From: Lachnospiraceae bacterium
GTDB taxonomy: Bacteria; Bacillota; Clostridia; Lachnospirales; Lachnospiraceae
Reading direction: 5' to 3'
Assembly (NCBI GenBank): GCA_900766575.1
Contig: CAAFVW010000123.1
Coordinates: 1 to 10,139 of the forward strand
Length of the DNA: 10,139 bases
Shown one piece after another: positions 1 to 6,655 of the stretch (within the stretch, counting starts at the first letter, position 1; every line of letters starts with the position of its first letter). A program made the position numbers and the translations under genes. The notes beneath the pieces were generated by a model. The model had not been told where the DNA came from. It did not search any database and saw only the letters and a program-made list of their open reading frames with translations.

Positions 1-20
1 ACACGACGCTCTTCCGATCT
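1..20. other. Illumina TruSeq adapter remnant (artefact)
   Basis: The first 20 bases match the 3' end of the Illumina TruSeq universal adapter exactly (ACACGACGCTCTTCCGATCT). They are not genomic DNA. Native sequence appears to begin at 21, where an open frame runs into the fabH start region. An assembled contig can carry such a remnant when an untrimmed read seeds its end. Confidence 0.97.
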
Positions 21-21
21 A

Positions 22-60
22 ATAGAAAGAACAGTGGATATCATGGAGGAAATGGCGTGA
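22..60 (+). CDS. 3' end of an unidentified upstream gene (partial)
   Basis: An open frame running in from the adapter junction encodes IERTVDIMEEMA and stops at TGA 58-60. Its stop overlaps the GTG start of fabH (GTGA at 57-60), an arrangement typical of translationally coupled genes in one operon. The fabH ribosome binding site (GGAGGA, 45-50) lies inside this reading frame. Twelve residues are too few to identify the protein. A fatty-acid synthesis gene is a reasonable guess from the operon context, but this is inference only. Confidence 0.45.
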   Translation: MERTVDIMEEMA

Positions 61-1058
61 GTACCATAAGAATCACCGGAACCGGAAGTGCACTTCCGGG
101 AAGGATTGTTACAAATAAAGAATTGGAACAGCTGGTGGAAACCTCGGATGAATGGATCCGGGAGAGAACCGGTATTGCTGAACGACATGTGTCAGTGGGG
201 GAGACAGTTGTGACACTTGCGTCAGAAGCGGCCCGCAAAGCATTGGAACAGGCAGGAAAAACAGCAGAAGAAATCGCTCTGATCCTGGTGGCAACCTGTT
301 CTCCGGAGCAGTATCTGCCTTGCTGTGCCTGCCAGGTGCAGGCGGACATCGGCGCAGTGAATGCGCTGGCATTTGATGTGAATGCGGCCTGTTCCGGATT
401 TTTATTTGCCCTGAATACTGCAGATGCCTATCTGCGGACGGGACTTGCAGAAAATGCACTGATCATCGGCAGCGAGGTGTTGTCCAAGCTGGTGGACTGG
501 ACGGACCGGGGCAGCTGCATCCTGTTCGGAGACGGTGCCGGGGCGGTAGTTGTAGAACGATGCAAGGCAGCAGGCATTCTGGGACGGGCGCTCCGCTCCG
601 ACGGCGCCGGCGGTGGAGTCTTACAATGCGGTGCGAGAGAACTGACAACCCCGTATGCAAGGGCTTCGGCGGCAAAAACGGATCAAAACCAGCCAACGGA
701 CAGCAGAGAGTATTTTATTCAGATGGACGGACAGGAAGTGTATCGTTTTGCCACCAGAAGGGTGCCGCAGTGCATTGAGGAAGCACTGGCGGATGCCGGA
801 CTTACAGCAGCAGATATTGACCTGTTTGTGCTGCATCAGGCCAATGTCCGGATCATCGATGCCGTGGCGAAAAGGCTGCATGCGGATCGGGAGAAATTCC
901 CCACCAATCTGGACCGGGTAGGTAATTTGTCTTCCGCATCGATTCCGGTACTTCTCGATGAACTGTGCAGGCAGGGGAAACTGCATCGTGGAGACCGTGT
1001 GGTTTTAGCAGGATTTGGCGCGGGGCTTACGATTGGGGCTTGCGTGATGACCTGGTAG
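57..1058 (+). CDS. fabH: Beta-ketoacyl-ACP synthase III (FabH)
   Basis: FabH is a cytosolic enzyme that starts type II fatty-acid synthesis by condensing an acyl-CoA primer with malonyl-ACP. The 333-residue product has the family's usual length. Its N-terminal half contains the DEWIRERTGI signature (residues 31-40). The catalytic triad is intact: Cys112 in NAACSGF, His260 in LHQAN, and Asn290 in VGNLSSAS, where many homologues read GNTSAAS. The C-terminal glycine-rich GFGAGLTIGA segment (319-328) is present. The GTG start at 57 is preceded by GGAGGA (45-50). The nearby ATG at 52 is in another frame and reaches a stop after one codon. The gene overlaps the stop of the gene before it, and a MarR-type regulator follows about 100 nt later. 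Assignment to FabH rather than another KAS III-like thiolase rests on length and motifs and is strong. Confidence 0.96.
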   Translation: MSTIRITGTGSALPGRIVTNKELEQLVETSDEWIRERTGIAERHVSVGETVVTLASEAARKALEQAGKTAEEIALILVATCSPEQYLPCCACQVQADIGAVNALAFDVNAACSGFLFALNTADAYLRTGLAENALIIGSEVLSKLVDWTDRGSCILFGDGAGAVVVERCKAAGILGRALRSDGAGGGVLQCGARELTTPYARASAAKTDQNQPTDSREYFIQMDGQEVYRFATRRVPQCIEEALADAGLTAADIDLFVLHQANVRIIDAVAKRLHADREKFPTNLDRVGNLSSASIPVLLDELCRQGKLHRGDRVVLAGFGAGLTIGACVMTW

Positions 1059-1175
1059 ACGGTATACTGATAGCAATTCAAACATATGAAAATGACACGT
1101 CTCCGGTACTGCTTGCAGGAAGGATGCGGTTCGGAAGGGCTGTCAGTATATTAGAGATACATGATTGAGGAAACG

Positions 1176-1625
1176 ATGGAGAAGAGCAATAACCGGGTAT
1201 TAAATGAGCTGTTGGTGAATCTGTTCCATAATGTGATGGACGCGGAAACCAGAGCGGTGATCACAGAGGAATTCAAGGATATTACGAATAATGACATGCA
1301 TATTCTGGAGGCTATCGGTATCGAGGAGCCCAAGAGCATGTCCCAGATCGCCGGGGAGCTTCATGTCACTGTAGGAACACTCACTACGAATATGAACAGT
1401 CTGGAGAAAAAGGGATACCTCACAAGAAATCGCAGTACGCAGGACAAACGGGTAGTGCTGGTGACTCTGACGGAGAAGGGACGGAAAGCCTTTTTTCACC
1501 ATCGGGATTTCCATAAGCGGATGATTCACACCATTATTCGTGATTTAAACGAGGAAGAAATGAAAACATTGATCAAATGTCTGGGAAAACTGGATGTTTT
1601 TTTCAGGGAAGGCAATGAGGAGTGA
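1176..1625 (+). CDS. MarR-family regulator, FabT-like
   Basis: This is a 149-residue winged-helix repressor of the MarR family. The helix-turn-helix lies around residues 54-80 (SMSQIAGEL, then VTVGTLTTNMNSLEKKGYL), and the wing carries the family's Asp-x-Arg element at Asp90-Lys-Arg92. Helices before and after it would form the dimer interface. I prefer the ATG at 1176 because GAGG sits at 1167-1170, five bases upstream. An in-frame ATG at 1161 would add five residues but has no good ribosome binding site. Its position directly behind fabH suggests the role of FabT, the MarR-type regulator that controls fatty-acid synthesis genes in streptococci, where acyl-ACP acts as co-repressor. That role is inferred from context; no clear FabT-type palindrome was seen nearby. 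Confidence 0.88.
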   Translation: MEKSNNRVLNELLVNLFHNVMDAETRAVITEEFKDITNNDMHILEAIGIEEPKSMSQIAGELHVTVGTLTTNMNSLEKKGYLTRNRSTQDKRVVLVTLTEKGRKAFFHHRDFHKRMIHTIIRDLNEEEMKTLIKCLGKLDVFFREGNEE

Positions 1626-1652
1626 CCGGAGAGATTCGGTTGCTCTTTTTTT
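1620..1652 (+). terminator. Intrinsic terminator after the MarR-type gene
   Basis: A nine-pair stem (GAGTGACCG 1620-1628 with CGGTTGCTC 1637-1645, two wobble pairs, 8-nt loop) is followed by seven T (1646-1652). The 5' arm includes the last codon base and TGA stop (1623-1625) of the MarR-type gene, so terminator and coding end overlap. This closes the fabH transcription unit. Confidence 0.82.
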
Positions 1653-1668
1653 ATAAATGTATTAAAAT
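1640..1668 (+). promoter_or_regulatory. Possible promoter for pfk-dnaX
   Basis: TAAAAT (1663-1668) is a good -10 candidate. A poor -35, TTGCTC (1640-1645), lies 17 nt upstream and overlaps the 3' arm of the preceding terminator. A promoter is expected somewhere in 1653-1735 because the upstream unit is terminated, but this assignment is weak. Confidence 0.35.
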
Positions 1669-1748
1669 AGATATGGCTGTTCGGAACTTTGAATAGTTAT
1701 GAGATACGCAAGAGAAAATAATGAAATATAGAAACGGAGGATCCCCAG

Positions 1749-2822
1749 ATGAAGAGAATCGGAATGTTAACGAGCGGTGGTGACTGTCAGGCGTTGAATG
1801 CGGCCATGAGAGGCGTGGTGAAGACCCTGGCAAACAGTAAGGAAGAGGTCGAGATTTATGGTTTTCTGGATGGATACAGAGGACTGATTTACGGCAATTT
1901 CCGAATGCTGACGGACAAAGATTTCTCCGGTATCCTTACGAAGGGCGGTACGATTCTGGGAACTTCCCGCACTCCTTTTAAGACAATTCAGGACCCGGAT
2001 CCCAACGGACTGAATAAAGTGGAAGCCATGAAGCAGAACTATTATAAGCTGCAGTTGGACTGCCTGGTGATCCTCGGCGGCAACGGCACTCATAAGACAG
2101 CGAACCTGCTGCGCAAGGAAGGGCTGAACATTGTGACACTGCCCAAGACCATTGACAATGATCTGTGGGGTACGGATATGACATTTGGCTTCCAGAGTGC
2201 GGTGGATATTGCAACCGATGCGATTGACTGCATCCATACCACAGCAGCTTCCCACGGCAGAGTGTTTATTGTGGAGGTGATGGGACACAAGGTAGGATGG
2301 CTTACCCTGAATGCCGGAATGGCAGGCGGCGCCGATATTATCCTGCTTCCGGAGATTCCGTATGATATTAATAAAGTGATTGAGAAAATTGAGGACAGAG
2401 ACAGGAAGGGCTGCCGTTTTACTATCATTGCGGTAGCGGAAGGCGCTATCTCCAAGGAGGATGCTGCCCTGACGAAAAAAGATTATAAGAAAAAGATGGA
2501 AAAATATCCGTTCCCTTCCGTATCTTATGAAGTGGCAGCACAGATTCAGGAGAAGACCGGCAGAGAAGTACGTGTCACTGTACCCGGACATATGCAGAGA
2601 GGTGGAAGCCCCTGCCCTTACGACAGAGTATTTGCCAGCCGCTTAGGCTCTGAAGCCGGTAAGCTGATCCTGGATAACCAGTACGGTTTCATGGTAGGTT
2701 ACAAGAATCGTGAAATCGTAAGAGTTCCGTTGGAGGATGTAGCCGGCAAGCTCAAGACCGTGGACCCGGATGCCACCATCGTGCAGGAAGCGAAGATGTT
2801 AGGCATCTGCTTCGGTGATTAA
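1749..2822 (+). CDS. pfkA: 6-phosphofructokinase
   Basis: The enzyme phosphorylates fructose 6-phosphate to fructose 1,6-bisphosphate, the committing step of glycolysis, in the cytosol. The 357-residue protein shows the PFK core in order: TSGGDCQALNAAMRG (8-22), GGTILGTSR (67-74 region, with the substrate-contact Arg74), GGNGT (110-114), PKTIDND (132-138, catalytic Asp136), EVMGH (176-180) and PGHMQRGGSPCPYDR (279-293). By alignment with E. coli PFK, Gly113 matches Gly104 and Lys133 matches Gly124. Gly plus Lys is the pattern of long-form ATP-using PFKs; PPi-dependent enzymes usually have Asp at the first position. Two oddities are Asn112 where E. coli has the magnesium ligand Asp103, and His180 in place of the usual MGR arginine. 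The phosphoryl donor is therefore not certain. GGAGGAT (1736-1742) precedes the ATG. dnaX follows after 29 nt with no terminator. Confidence 0.94.
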   Translation: MKRIGMLTSGGDCQALNAAMRGVVKTLANSKEEVEIYGFLDGYRGLIYGNFRMLTDKDFSGILTKGGTILGTSRTPFKTIQDPDPNGLNKVEAMKQNYYKLQLDCLVILGGNGTHKTANLLRKEGLNIVTLPKTIDNDLWGTDMTFGFQSAVDIATDAIDCIHTTAASHGRVFIVEVMGHKVGWLTLNAGMAGGADIILLPEIPYDINKVIEKIEDRDRKGCRFTIIAVAEGAISKEDAALTKKDYKKKMEKYPFPSVSYEVAAQIQEKTGREVRVTVPGHMQRGGSPCPYDRVFASRLGSEAGKLILDNQYGFMVGYKNREIVRVPLEDVAGKLKTVDPDATIVQEAKMLGICFGD

Positions 2823-2851
2823 ACAATAGTTATAAGGAAGAGAGACAACAC

Positions 2852-4435
2852 ATGTCATATACAGCGCTATACCGGAAATTCCGCCCGGATTCTTTTTCCG
2901 ATGTGAAAGGTCAGGATCATATCGTGACCACATTAAAGAATCAGCTGCGGGCGAACCGGATCGGCCATGCGTACCTGTTTACCGGAACCAGGGGTACAGG
3001 TAAGACTACGGTGGCCAAGATTTTTGCAAAAACAGTGAACTGCGAGCACCCCACAGAGGACGGCCCCTGTGGGGAATGCCGTATTTGTAAGGCAATCGCA
3101 GCGGGAGCCAGCATGAATGTCATTGAGATCGATGCGGCTTCCAACAACGGTGTGGACAATATCCGTGAGATCATTGATGAGGTGTCCTACTCCCCGGCAG
3201 AGGGAAAATACAAGGTCTACATCATCGATGAGGTGCATATGCTTTCTCCCGGAGCTTTCAATGCGTTGCTGAAGACGTTGGAAGAGCCGCCTTCCTATGT
3301 TATTTTCATTCTGGCTACCACAGAGGTACACAAGATTCCGATTACCATCCTGTCCCGGTGCCAGAGGTATGATTTCAAACGTATTTCCATTGATACCATC
3401 ACAGATCGTATGAAGGAACTGATGGCGACCGAACAGGTACAGGTAGAGGACAGAGCCCTGCGCTATATTGCAAAAGTGGCGGACGGGTCCATGCGAGATG
3501 CCCTGAGTCTTCTGGATCAGTGCATTGCCTTTCATTTAGGCAAGGAACTGACCTATGATATGACGTTGGATGTCCTGGGGGCAGTGGATACGGAAGTATT
3601 CAGTCGATTATTGCGTTTCGTGATAGAACGGAATGTGTTGGGCTGTATTGAATTATTGGAAGAGATTGTTATGCAGGGCAGAGAACTGGTACAGTTTGTA
3701 ACGGACTTCACCTGGTATCTGCGGAACCTGATGCTGGTACAGACGGCGGACAATCTGGAAGATGTCATTGATATGTCCACAGACAATCTGGCGAACCTGA
3801 AGGAAGAGGCTTCCATGCTCTCGATGGATCAGATTATCCGCTATATTCATATTTTCTCCGAACTGTCTGGTCAGATCCGTTACGCAGCACAGAAGCGTAT
3901 TCTGGTGGAGATCGCATTGATCAAGCTGTGTAAGCCGGAGATGGAGACGGATCAGGAGGCGGTTCTGGATCGAATCCGCCAGGTGGAGGAAAAGGTGGAG
4001 AACGGCATCGTGGTCACGGCGGCACAGATGCCTGCCGGTGTCCCGGGAACGCAGGGAGCAGTCCAGGGCAATGCAGCCAGACCGAAGCCGGAGCTGCCCA
4101 AAGCGGTCCCGGAGGATATACAGGAGATCGTGCGGAAATGGCCGTCTATCGTGGGAAATGCTGAGAATCCCATGAAAATGTATCTGAAAAATGCAAGATT
4201 AAGTCTGGGTGGAGACAATAAGCTCATGGTGGTATTGGAGGACGGACTGGCTTCTGATTATTTCAAGGGTGAAAACCATGAACAGAACAGGCAGCATTTG
4301 GAAATGCTGTTGTCCGATTTCTCCGGCAAAGAGATCGAAGTGACGATTCAAACGGTGGAAAGCAGCAGAGAATTCGAAGACAATTACGTGGATCTTGGCA
4401 AAGTGATCAACATGGACATTGATGAGGAAGAGTAA
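2852..4435 (+). CDS. dnaX: DNA polymerase III subunit gamma/tau (DnaX)
   Basis: DnaX is the ATPase subunit of the clamp loader, which places the sliding clamp on DNA and ties together the replicative polymerase complex. The 527-residue protein opens with the family N-terminus SYTALYRKFRP. It has a Walker A P-loop GTRGTGKT (45-52), a zinc-binding set Cys64, Cys73, Cys76, Cys79, a Walker B-like DEVH (126-129), the SRC arginine-finger motif (168-170) and a sensor-2 segment GSMRDALSLLDQ (212-223). Residues 240-360 form the helical oligomerisation domain. A Pro/Ala/Gly-rich linker (about 390-420) leads to a C-terminal domain (420-510) like the one in Firmicutes tau, ending in an acidic tail. I saw no A-rich slippery site, so only the full-length product is predicted. 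AAGGAAG (2834-2840) precedes the ATG. The next gene, ybaB, is its usual neighbour. Confidence 0.97.
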   Translation: MSYTALYRKFRPDSFSDVKGQDHIVTTLKNQLRANRIGHAYLFTGTRGTGKTTVAKIFAKTVNCEHPTEDGPCGECRICKAIAAGASMNVIEIDAASNNGVDNIREIIDEVSYSPAEGKYKVYIIDEVHMLSPGAFNALLKTLEEPPSYVIFILATTEVHKIPITILSRCQRYDFKRISIDTITDRMKELMATEQVQVEDRALRYIAKVADGSMRDALSLLDQCIAFHLGKELTYDMTLDVLGAVDTEVFSRLLRFVIERNVLGCIELLEEIVMQGRELVQFVTDFTWYLRNLMLVQTADNLEDVIDMSTDNLANLKEEASMLSMDQIIRYIHIFSELSGQIRYAAQKRILVEIALIKLCKPEMETDQEAVLDRIRQVEEKVENGIVVTAAQMPAGVPGTQGAVQGNAARPKPELPKAVPEDIQEIVRKWPSIVGNAENPMKMYLKNARLSLGGDNKLMVVLEDGLASDYFKGENHEQNRQHLEMLLSDFSGKEIEVTIQTVESSREFEDNYVDLGKVINMDIDEEE

Positions 4436-4452
4436 GCCCGGCGAATTTGGGA

Positions 4453-4481
4453 TTGCGACAGACTTTCAGATAAGGTAAGAT
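4453..4481 (+). promoter_or_regulatory. Promoter for ybaB-recR-galM
   Basis: TTGCGA (4453-4458) and TAAGAT (4476-4481) are separated by exactly 17 nt in the 79-nt gap after dnaX, with an AT-rich stretch downstream. No clear terminator precedes it, so this would be an internal promoter in addition to read-through from dnaX. Confidence 0.55.
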
Positions 4482-4514
4482 AAATAATATAAATGATATG
4501 GAGGAAACAGTAAC

Positions 4515-4859
4515 ATGGCAAAAAGAGGTGGATTTCCCGGAGGCGCAATGCCCGGCAATATGAGCAATCTGATGAAGCAGGCACAGAGAATGCAGCGTCA
4601 GATGGAAGAAGGACAGAAGGAACTGGAGACGAAGGAATTCTCTGCATCCGCAGGAGGCGGAGCTGTAGAAGTGACCATCAACGGTAAAAAAGAGATCACA
4701 TCCATCAAACTCGCAGAGGAGATCGTAGATCCTGAAGATATCGAGACTTTACAGGATGCTATCGTGGCAGCAGCCAACGAAGCACTGCGTAAGGCTGACG
4801 AAGCCAATGCAGAGCTCATGGGCAAGATGACCGGCGGCCTGGGAGGATTTCCTTTCTAA
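4515..4859 (+). CDS. YbaB/EbfC nucleoid-associated protein
   Basis: This small DNA-binding protein (114 residues, normal length for the family) works as a dimer in nucleoid organisation and is almost always encoded between dnaX and recR. The sequence shows a Gly/Met-rich start, a charged helix (MKQAQRMQRQMEEGQKELE, about 21-39), the conserved beta region SAGGGAVEVTINGKKEITSIKL (about 46-67), a PEDIETLQDAIVAAANEAL helix (73-91) and a glycine-rich tail GKMTGGLGGFPF. GAGGAAA (4501-4507) lies just before the ATG. The last base of its TAA stop is the first base of the recR ATG (TAATG), which predicts translational coupling. Its exact biochemical role in Clostridia is unsettled; the family assignment is secure. 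Confidence 0.96.
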   Translation: MAKRGGFPGGAMPGNMSNLMKQAQRMQRQMEEGQKELETKEFSASAGGGAVEVTINGKKEITSIKLAEEIVDPEDIETLQDAIVAAANEALRKADEANAELMGKMTGGLGGFPF

Positions 4860-5455
4860 TGGAACTTTACAGCGGACAGATCAATAAGTTAATAGAAGAA
4901 CTGGCAGCCCTTCCGGGGATTGGCAGTAAGTCCGCGCAGCGACTGGCTTTTCACCTGATCAATATGCCGAAAGACCGCGTGGACAGGCTGGCAAATGTTA
5001 TGATCGAAGCCAGAGCAAATGTCCGGTATTGCAAGGAATGCTATACTCTGACGGATAAGGAATTATGTCCGGTGTGCGCGAATCCCAAGCGGGATCATCG
5101 TACCATCATGGTAGTAGAGAATACCAGAGATCTGGCGGCTTATGAGAAGACCGGCAAATACGAGGGTGTGTACCATGTGCTGCATGGTGCAATCTCACCG
5201 ATGCTGGGCGTGGGACCCGGAGATATTCGCCTGAAGGAACTGATGGAGCGTTTGCAGGGCGATGTGGAGGAGGTAATCATTGCGACCAATTCCAGCCTGG
5301 AGGGTGAGACCACGGCGATGTACATCAGCAAGCTGATCAAGCCTACCGGCATCAAGGTGACGAGAATCGCCAGCGGTGTTCCTGTAGGCGGAGATCTGGA
5401 ATATATTGATGAGGTAACATTACTCCGCGCTTTAGAGGGCAGAGTGGAATTGTAG
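4859..5455 (+). CDS. recR: Recombination mediator protein RecR
   Basis: RecR joins RecF and RecO to load RecA on gapped DNA during recombinational repair, forming a ring or clamp on DNA. The 198-residue product has the standard order: a helix-hairpin-helix LPGIGSKSAQRLAFHL (18-33), a four-cysteine zinc finger (Cys58, Cys61, Cys70, Cys73), a Toprim domain starting MVVENTRDLAAYEKTG (84-99, Glu87) and a Walker B-like C-terminal region with ATNSSLEGETTAMYI (142-156) and IASGVPVGGDLEY (170-182). Many homologues read VEDPxD where this protein has VENTRD. It starts inside the ybaB stop and has no ribosome binding site of its own beyond the coupling context. A mutarotase gene follows 22 nt after its stop. 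Confidence 0.98.
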   Translation: MELYSGQINKLIEELAALPGIGSKSAQRLAFHLINMPKDRVDRLANVMIEARANVRYCKECYTLTDKELCPVCANPKRDHRTIMVVENTRDLAAYEKTGKYEGVYHVLHGAISPMLGVGPGDIRLKELMERLQGDVEEVIIATNSSLEGETTAMYISKLIKPTGIKVTRIASGVPVGGDLEYIDEVTLLRALEGRVEL

Positions 5456-5477
5456 TTAAAAAGTGGGAGGCAGAACA

Positions 5478-6527
5478 ATGGCAGTAACAAAAATTGTATT
5501 TGGGACGAGCCCGGAGGGCAAAGAAATTTCTCTGTATACTCTGAGCAACAGCAAAGGGATGAAAGCAGAGGTATCGGATCTGGGAGCTATTCTGGTCCGT
5601 GTACTGGTGCCGGATGCCGCAGGCAAGGTGGATGATCTGGTGCTTGGCTTTGACGATGGCGAGAGCTATTACGGCAATGACAGCTTTTTTGGCGCGGTGA
5701 TCGGACCCTGTGCGAACCGTACCGGTGGTGCAGAGTATACGCTGGATGGCGTTACTTATCAGTTGGACAAAAATGACGGAGAGAACAATTTACATACACA
5801 CAAGCAGTTGGGCTTTCATAAGAGACTTTGGAATGCAGAGATCGGAGAGAACAGTGTGACTTTTTCGTTGGAGGACGAAGACGGACACCTGGGATTCCCT
5901 GGTAATAAAAAGATATCCGTGACCTATTCTCTGAGCGAGGAGAATGAGCTTACCCTGCATTATCATGGCACAAGTGATAAGAAGACGATCCTCAATCCGA
6001 CCAATCATTCTTATTTTAATCTGGATGGACATGGTGCTGGAAACATTGAGGAACATGAACTGTGGCTGGGAGCATCTCATTTTACCCCTGTGGTGCCCGG
6101 AGCAATTCCTACCGGAGAGATTCGTGCTGTAGCAGGAACCCCTCTGGATTTCACACAGCCGAAGAAAATCGGCAGAGATATCCGTGAGGACTATGAACAG
6201 CTGGTTCTGACCGGAGGCTATGATCACAATTTCGTGGTTGACGGCTGGGACGGTACGCTGCGGCATATTGCAACGGTGAAAGGACCGAAGAGCGGCAGAG
6301 TCATGAAGACGTACACCACGCTGCCCGGAGTACAGTTTTATGCAGGCAACTTTATCGATGAGCAGCAGGGCAAAGAGGGTGTGACCTATGGCAAGCGCTG
6401 CGGCTTCGCTTTGGAGACCCAGTATTTCCCGGATACCATTCACCACGAGAACTTCCCTTCCTATATCTTCGGCGGAGAGAATGGCAGGGAATATGATTCT
6501 GTAACAGTATACAAGTTCGAAGTATAA
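5478..6527 (+). CDS. galM: Aldose 1-epimerase (mutarotase)
   Basis: This enzyme interconverts the alpha and beta anomers of sugars such as galactose or glucose, feeding the Leloir pathway in the cytosol. With the ATG at 5478 the protein is 349 residues, the family norm. Catalytic and binding positions are present: Asn80-Arg81 in GPCANRTGG, His106 in NNLHTH, His177 in NPTNHSYFNLDGHG (catalytic acid), Asp249 in GGYDHNF and Glu313 in FALETQYFPD (catalytic base). The frame stays open back to a GTG at 5463, but that codon overlaps the ribosome binding site GGGAGG (5465-5470), so 5478 is the real start. The 22-nt gap from recR and lack of a terminator suggest one transcript with ybaB-recR. There is no functional link, and the true substrate cannot be read from sequence. 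Confidence 0.94.
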   Translation: MAVTKIVFGTSPEGKEISLYTLSNSKGMKAEVSDLGAILVRVLVPDAAGKVDDLVLGFDDGESYYGNDSFFGAVIGPCANRTGGAEYTLDGVTYQLDKNDGENNLHTHKQLGFHKRLWNAEIGENSVTFSLEDEDGHLGFPGNKKISVTYSLSEENELTLHYHGTSDKKTILNPTNHSYFNLDGHGAGNIEEHELWLGASHFTPVVPGAIPTGEIRAVAGTPLDFTQPKKIGRDIREDYEQLVLTGGYDHNFVVDGWDGTLRHIATVKGPKSGRVMKTYTTLPGVQFYAGNFIDEQQGKEGVTYGKRCGFALETQYFPDTIHHENFPSYIFGGENGREYDSVTVYKFEV

Positions 6528-6545
6528 GACAATTACACAGGCAAA

Positions 6546-6580
6546 CTTTGTCGAACTCTTTTCTGAAAAGCGCGACAAAG
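6546..6580 (+). promoter_or_regulatory. Long dyad/hairpin after galM
   Basis: CTTTGTCG (6546-6553) and CGACAAAG (6573-6580) are perfect 8-base complements. Inside them CTTTT (6558-6562) pairs with AAAAG (6566-6570). The result is a two-part hairpin with no T-tract after it, so it is not a simple intrinsic terminator. It overlaps the candidate -35 of the next gene and could be an operator, an RNA stabiliser at the galM mRNA end, or an RNA switch element. Confidence 0.6.
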
Positions 6581-6591
6581 AACGCTAAAAT
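6563..6591 (+). promoter_or_regulatory. Possible promoter for the LysM gene
   Basis: CTGAAA (6563-6568) and TAAAAT (6586-6591) are 17 nt apart. Transcription would start near 6598, just after the ACCTCC that can pair with the downstream ribosome binding site. The -35 lies inside the hairpin above. The match to consensus is moderate (4/6 and 5/6). Confidence 0.42.
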
Positions 6592-6653
6592 ACCTCCTGC
6601 GCGGATGCTATAGTTAGTGATAACTGATAGTAACGGCATGGGAGGTGTTTTTT
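6587..6653 (+). terminator. Terminator-like stem containing the LysM gene RBS
   Basis: AAAATACCTCC (6587-6597) pairs with GGAGGTGTTTT (6641-6651), giving 11 pairs with one wobble, and the 3' arm runs into six T (6648-6653). The loop holds a second hairpin: CTATAGTTA (6608-6616), GTGA loop, then TAACT, a bulged G and ATAG (6621-6630). It can act as the terminator of ybaB-recR-galM. The same 3' arm contains GGGAGGT (6640-6646), the ribosome binding site for the ATG at 6656, so the stem would also hide that site. Confidence 0.62.
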
Positions 6654-6655
6654 GT

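Noticed and set aside
1059..1160. FabT-type operator or promoter ahead of the MarR-type gene
   Set aside because: Only a weak TTCA-6-TGAA dyad near 1078-1091 and no matched -35/-10 pair were found; not enough to call.
1767..2591. 274-codon open frame on the - strand inside the phosphofructokinase gene
   Set aside because: It is fully antisense to a well-supported enzyme, has no ribosome binding site or recognisable domain, and reads as a compositional shadow.
2852..4435. Programmed frameshift in dnaX giving a short gamma product
   Set aside because: No A-rich slippery heptamer with a following stem was seen; the longest A runs are too short or in poor context.
4437..4452. Terminator after dnaX
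   Set aside because: The CCC/GGG pairing is only three to four bases and no T-tract follows.
5463..5477. GTG start at 5463 for the aldose epimerase
   Set aside because: The codon overlaps the GGGAGG ribosome binding site of the ATG at 5478 and has no site of its own.
5790..6578. 262-codon open frame on the - strand inside the epimerase gene
   Set aside because: It is antisense to conserved catalytic motifs of the epimerase and encodes nothing recognisable.
6617..6655. GTG start at 6617 for the LysM protein
   Set aside because: It is the GTGA loop of an RNA hairpin, lacks a ribosome binding site, and the added residues match no domain.
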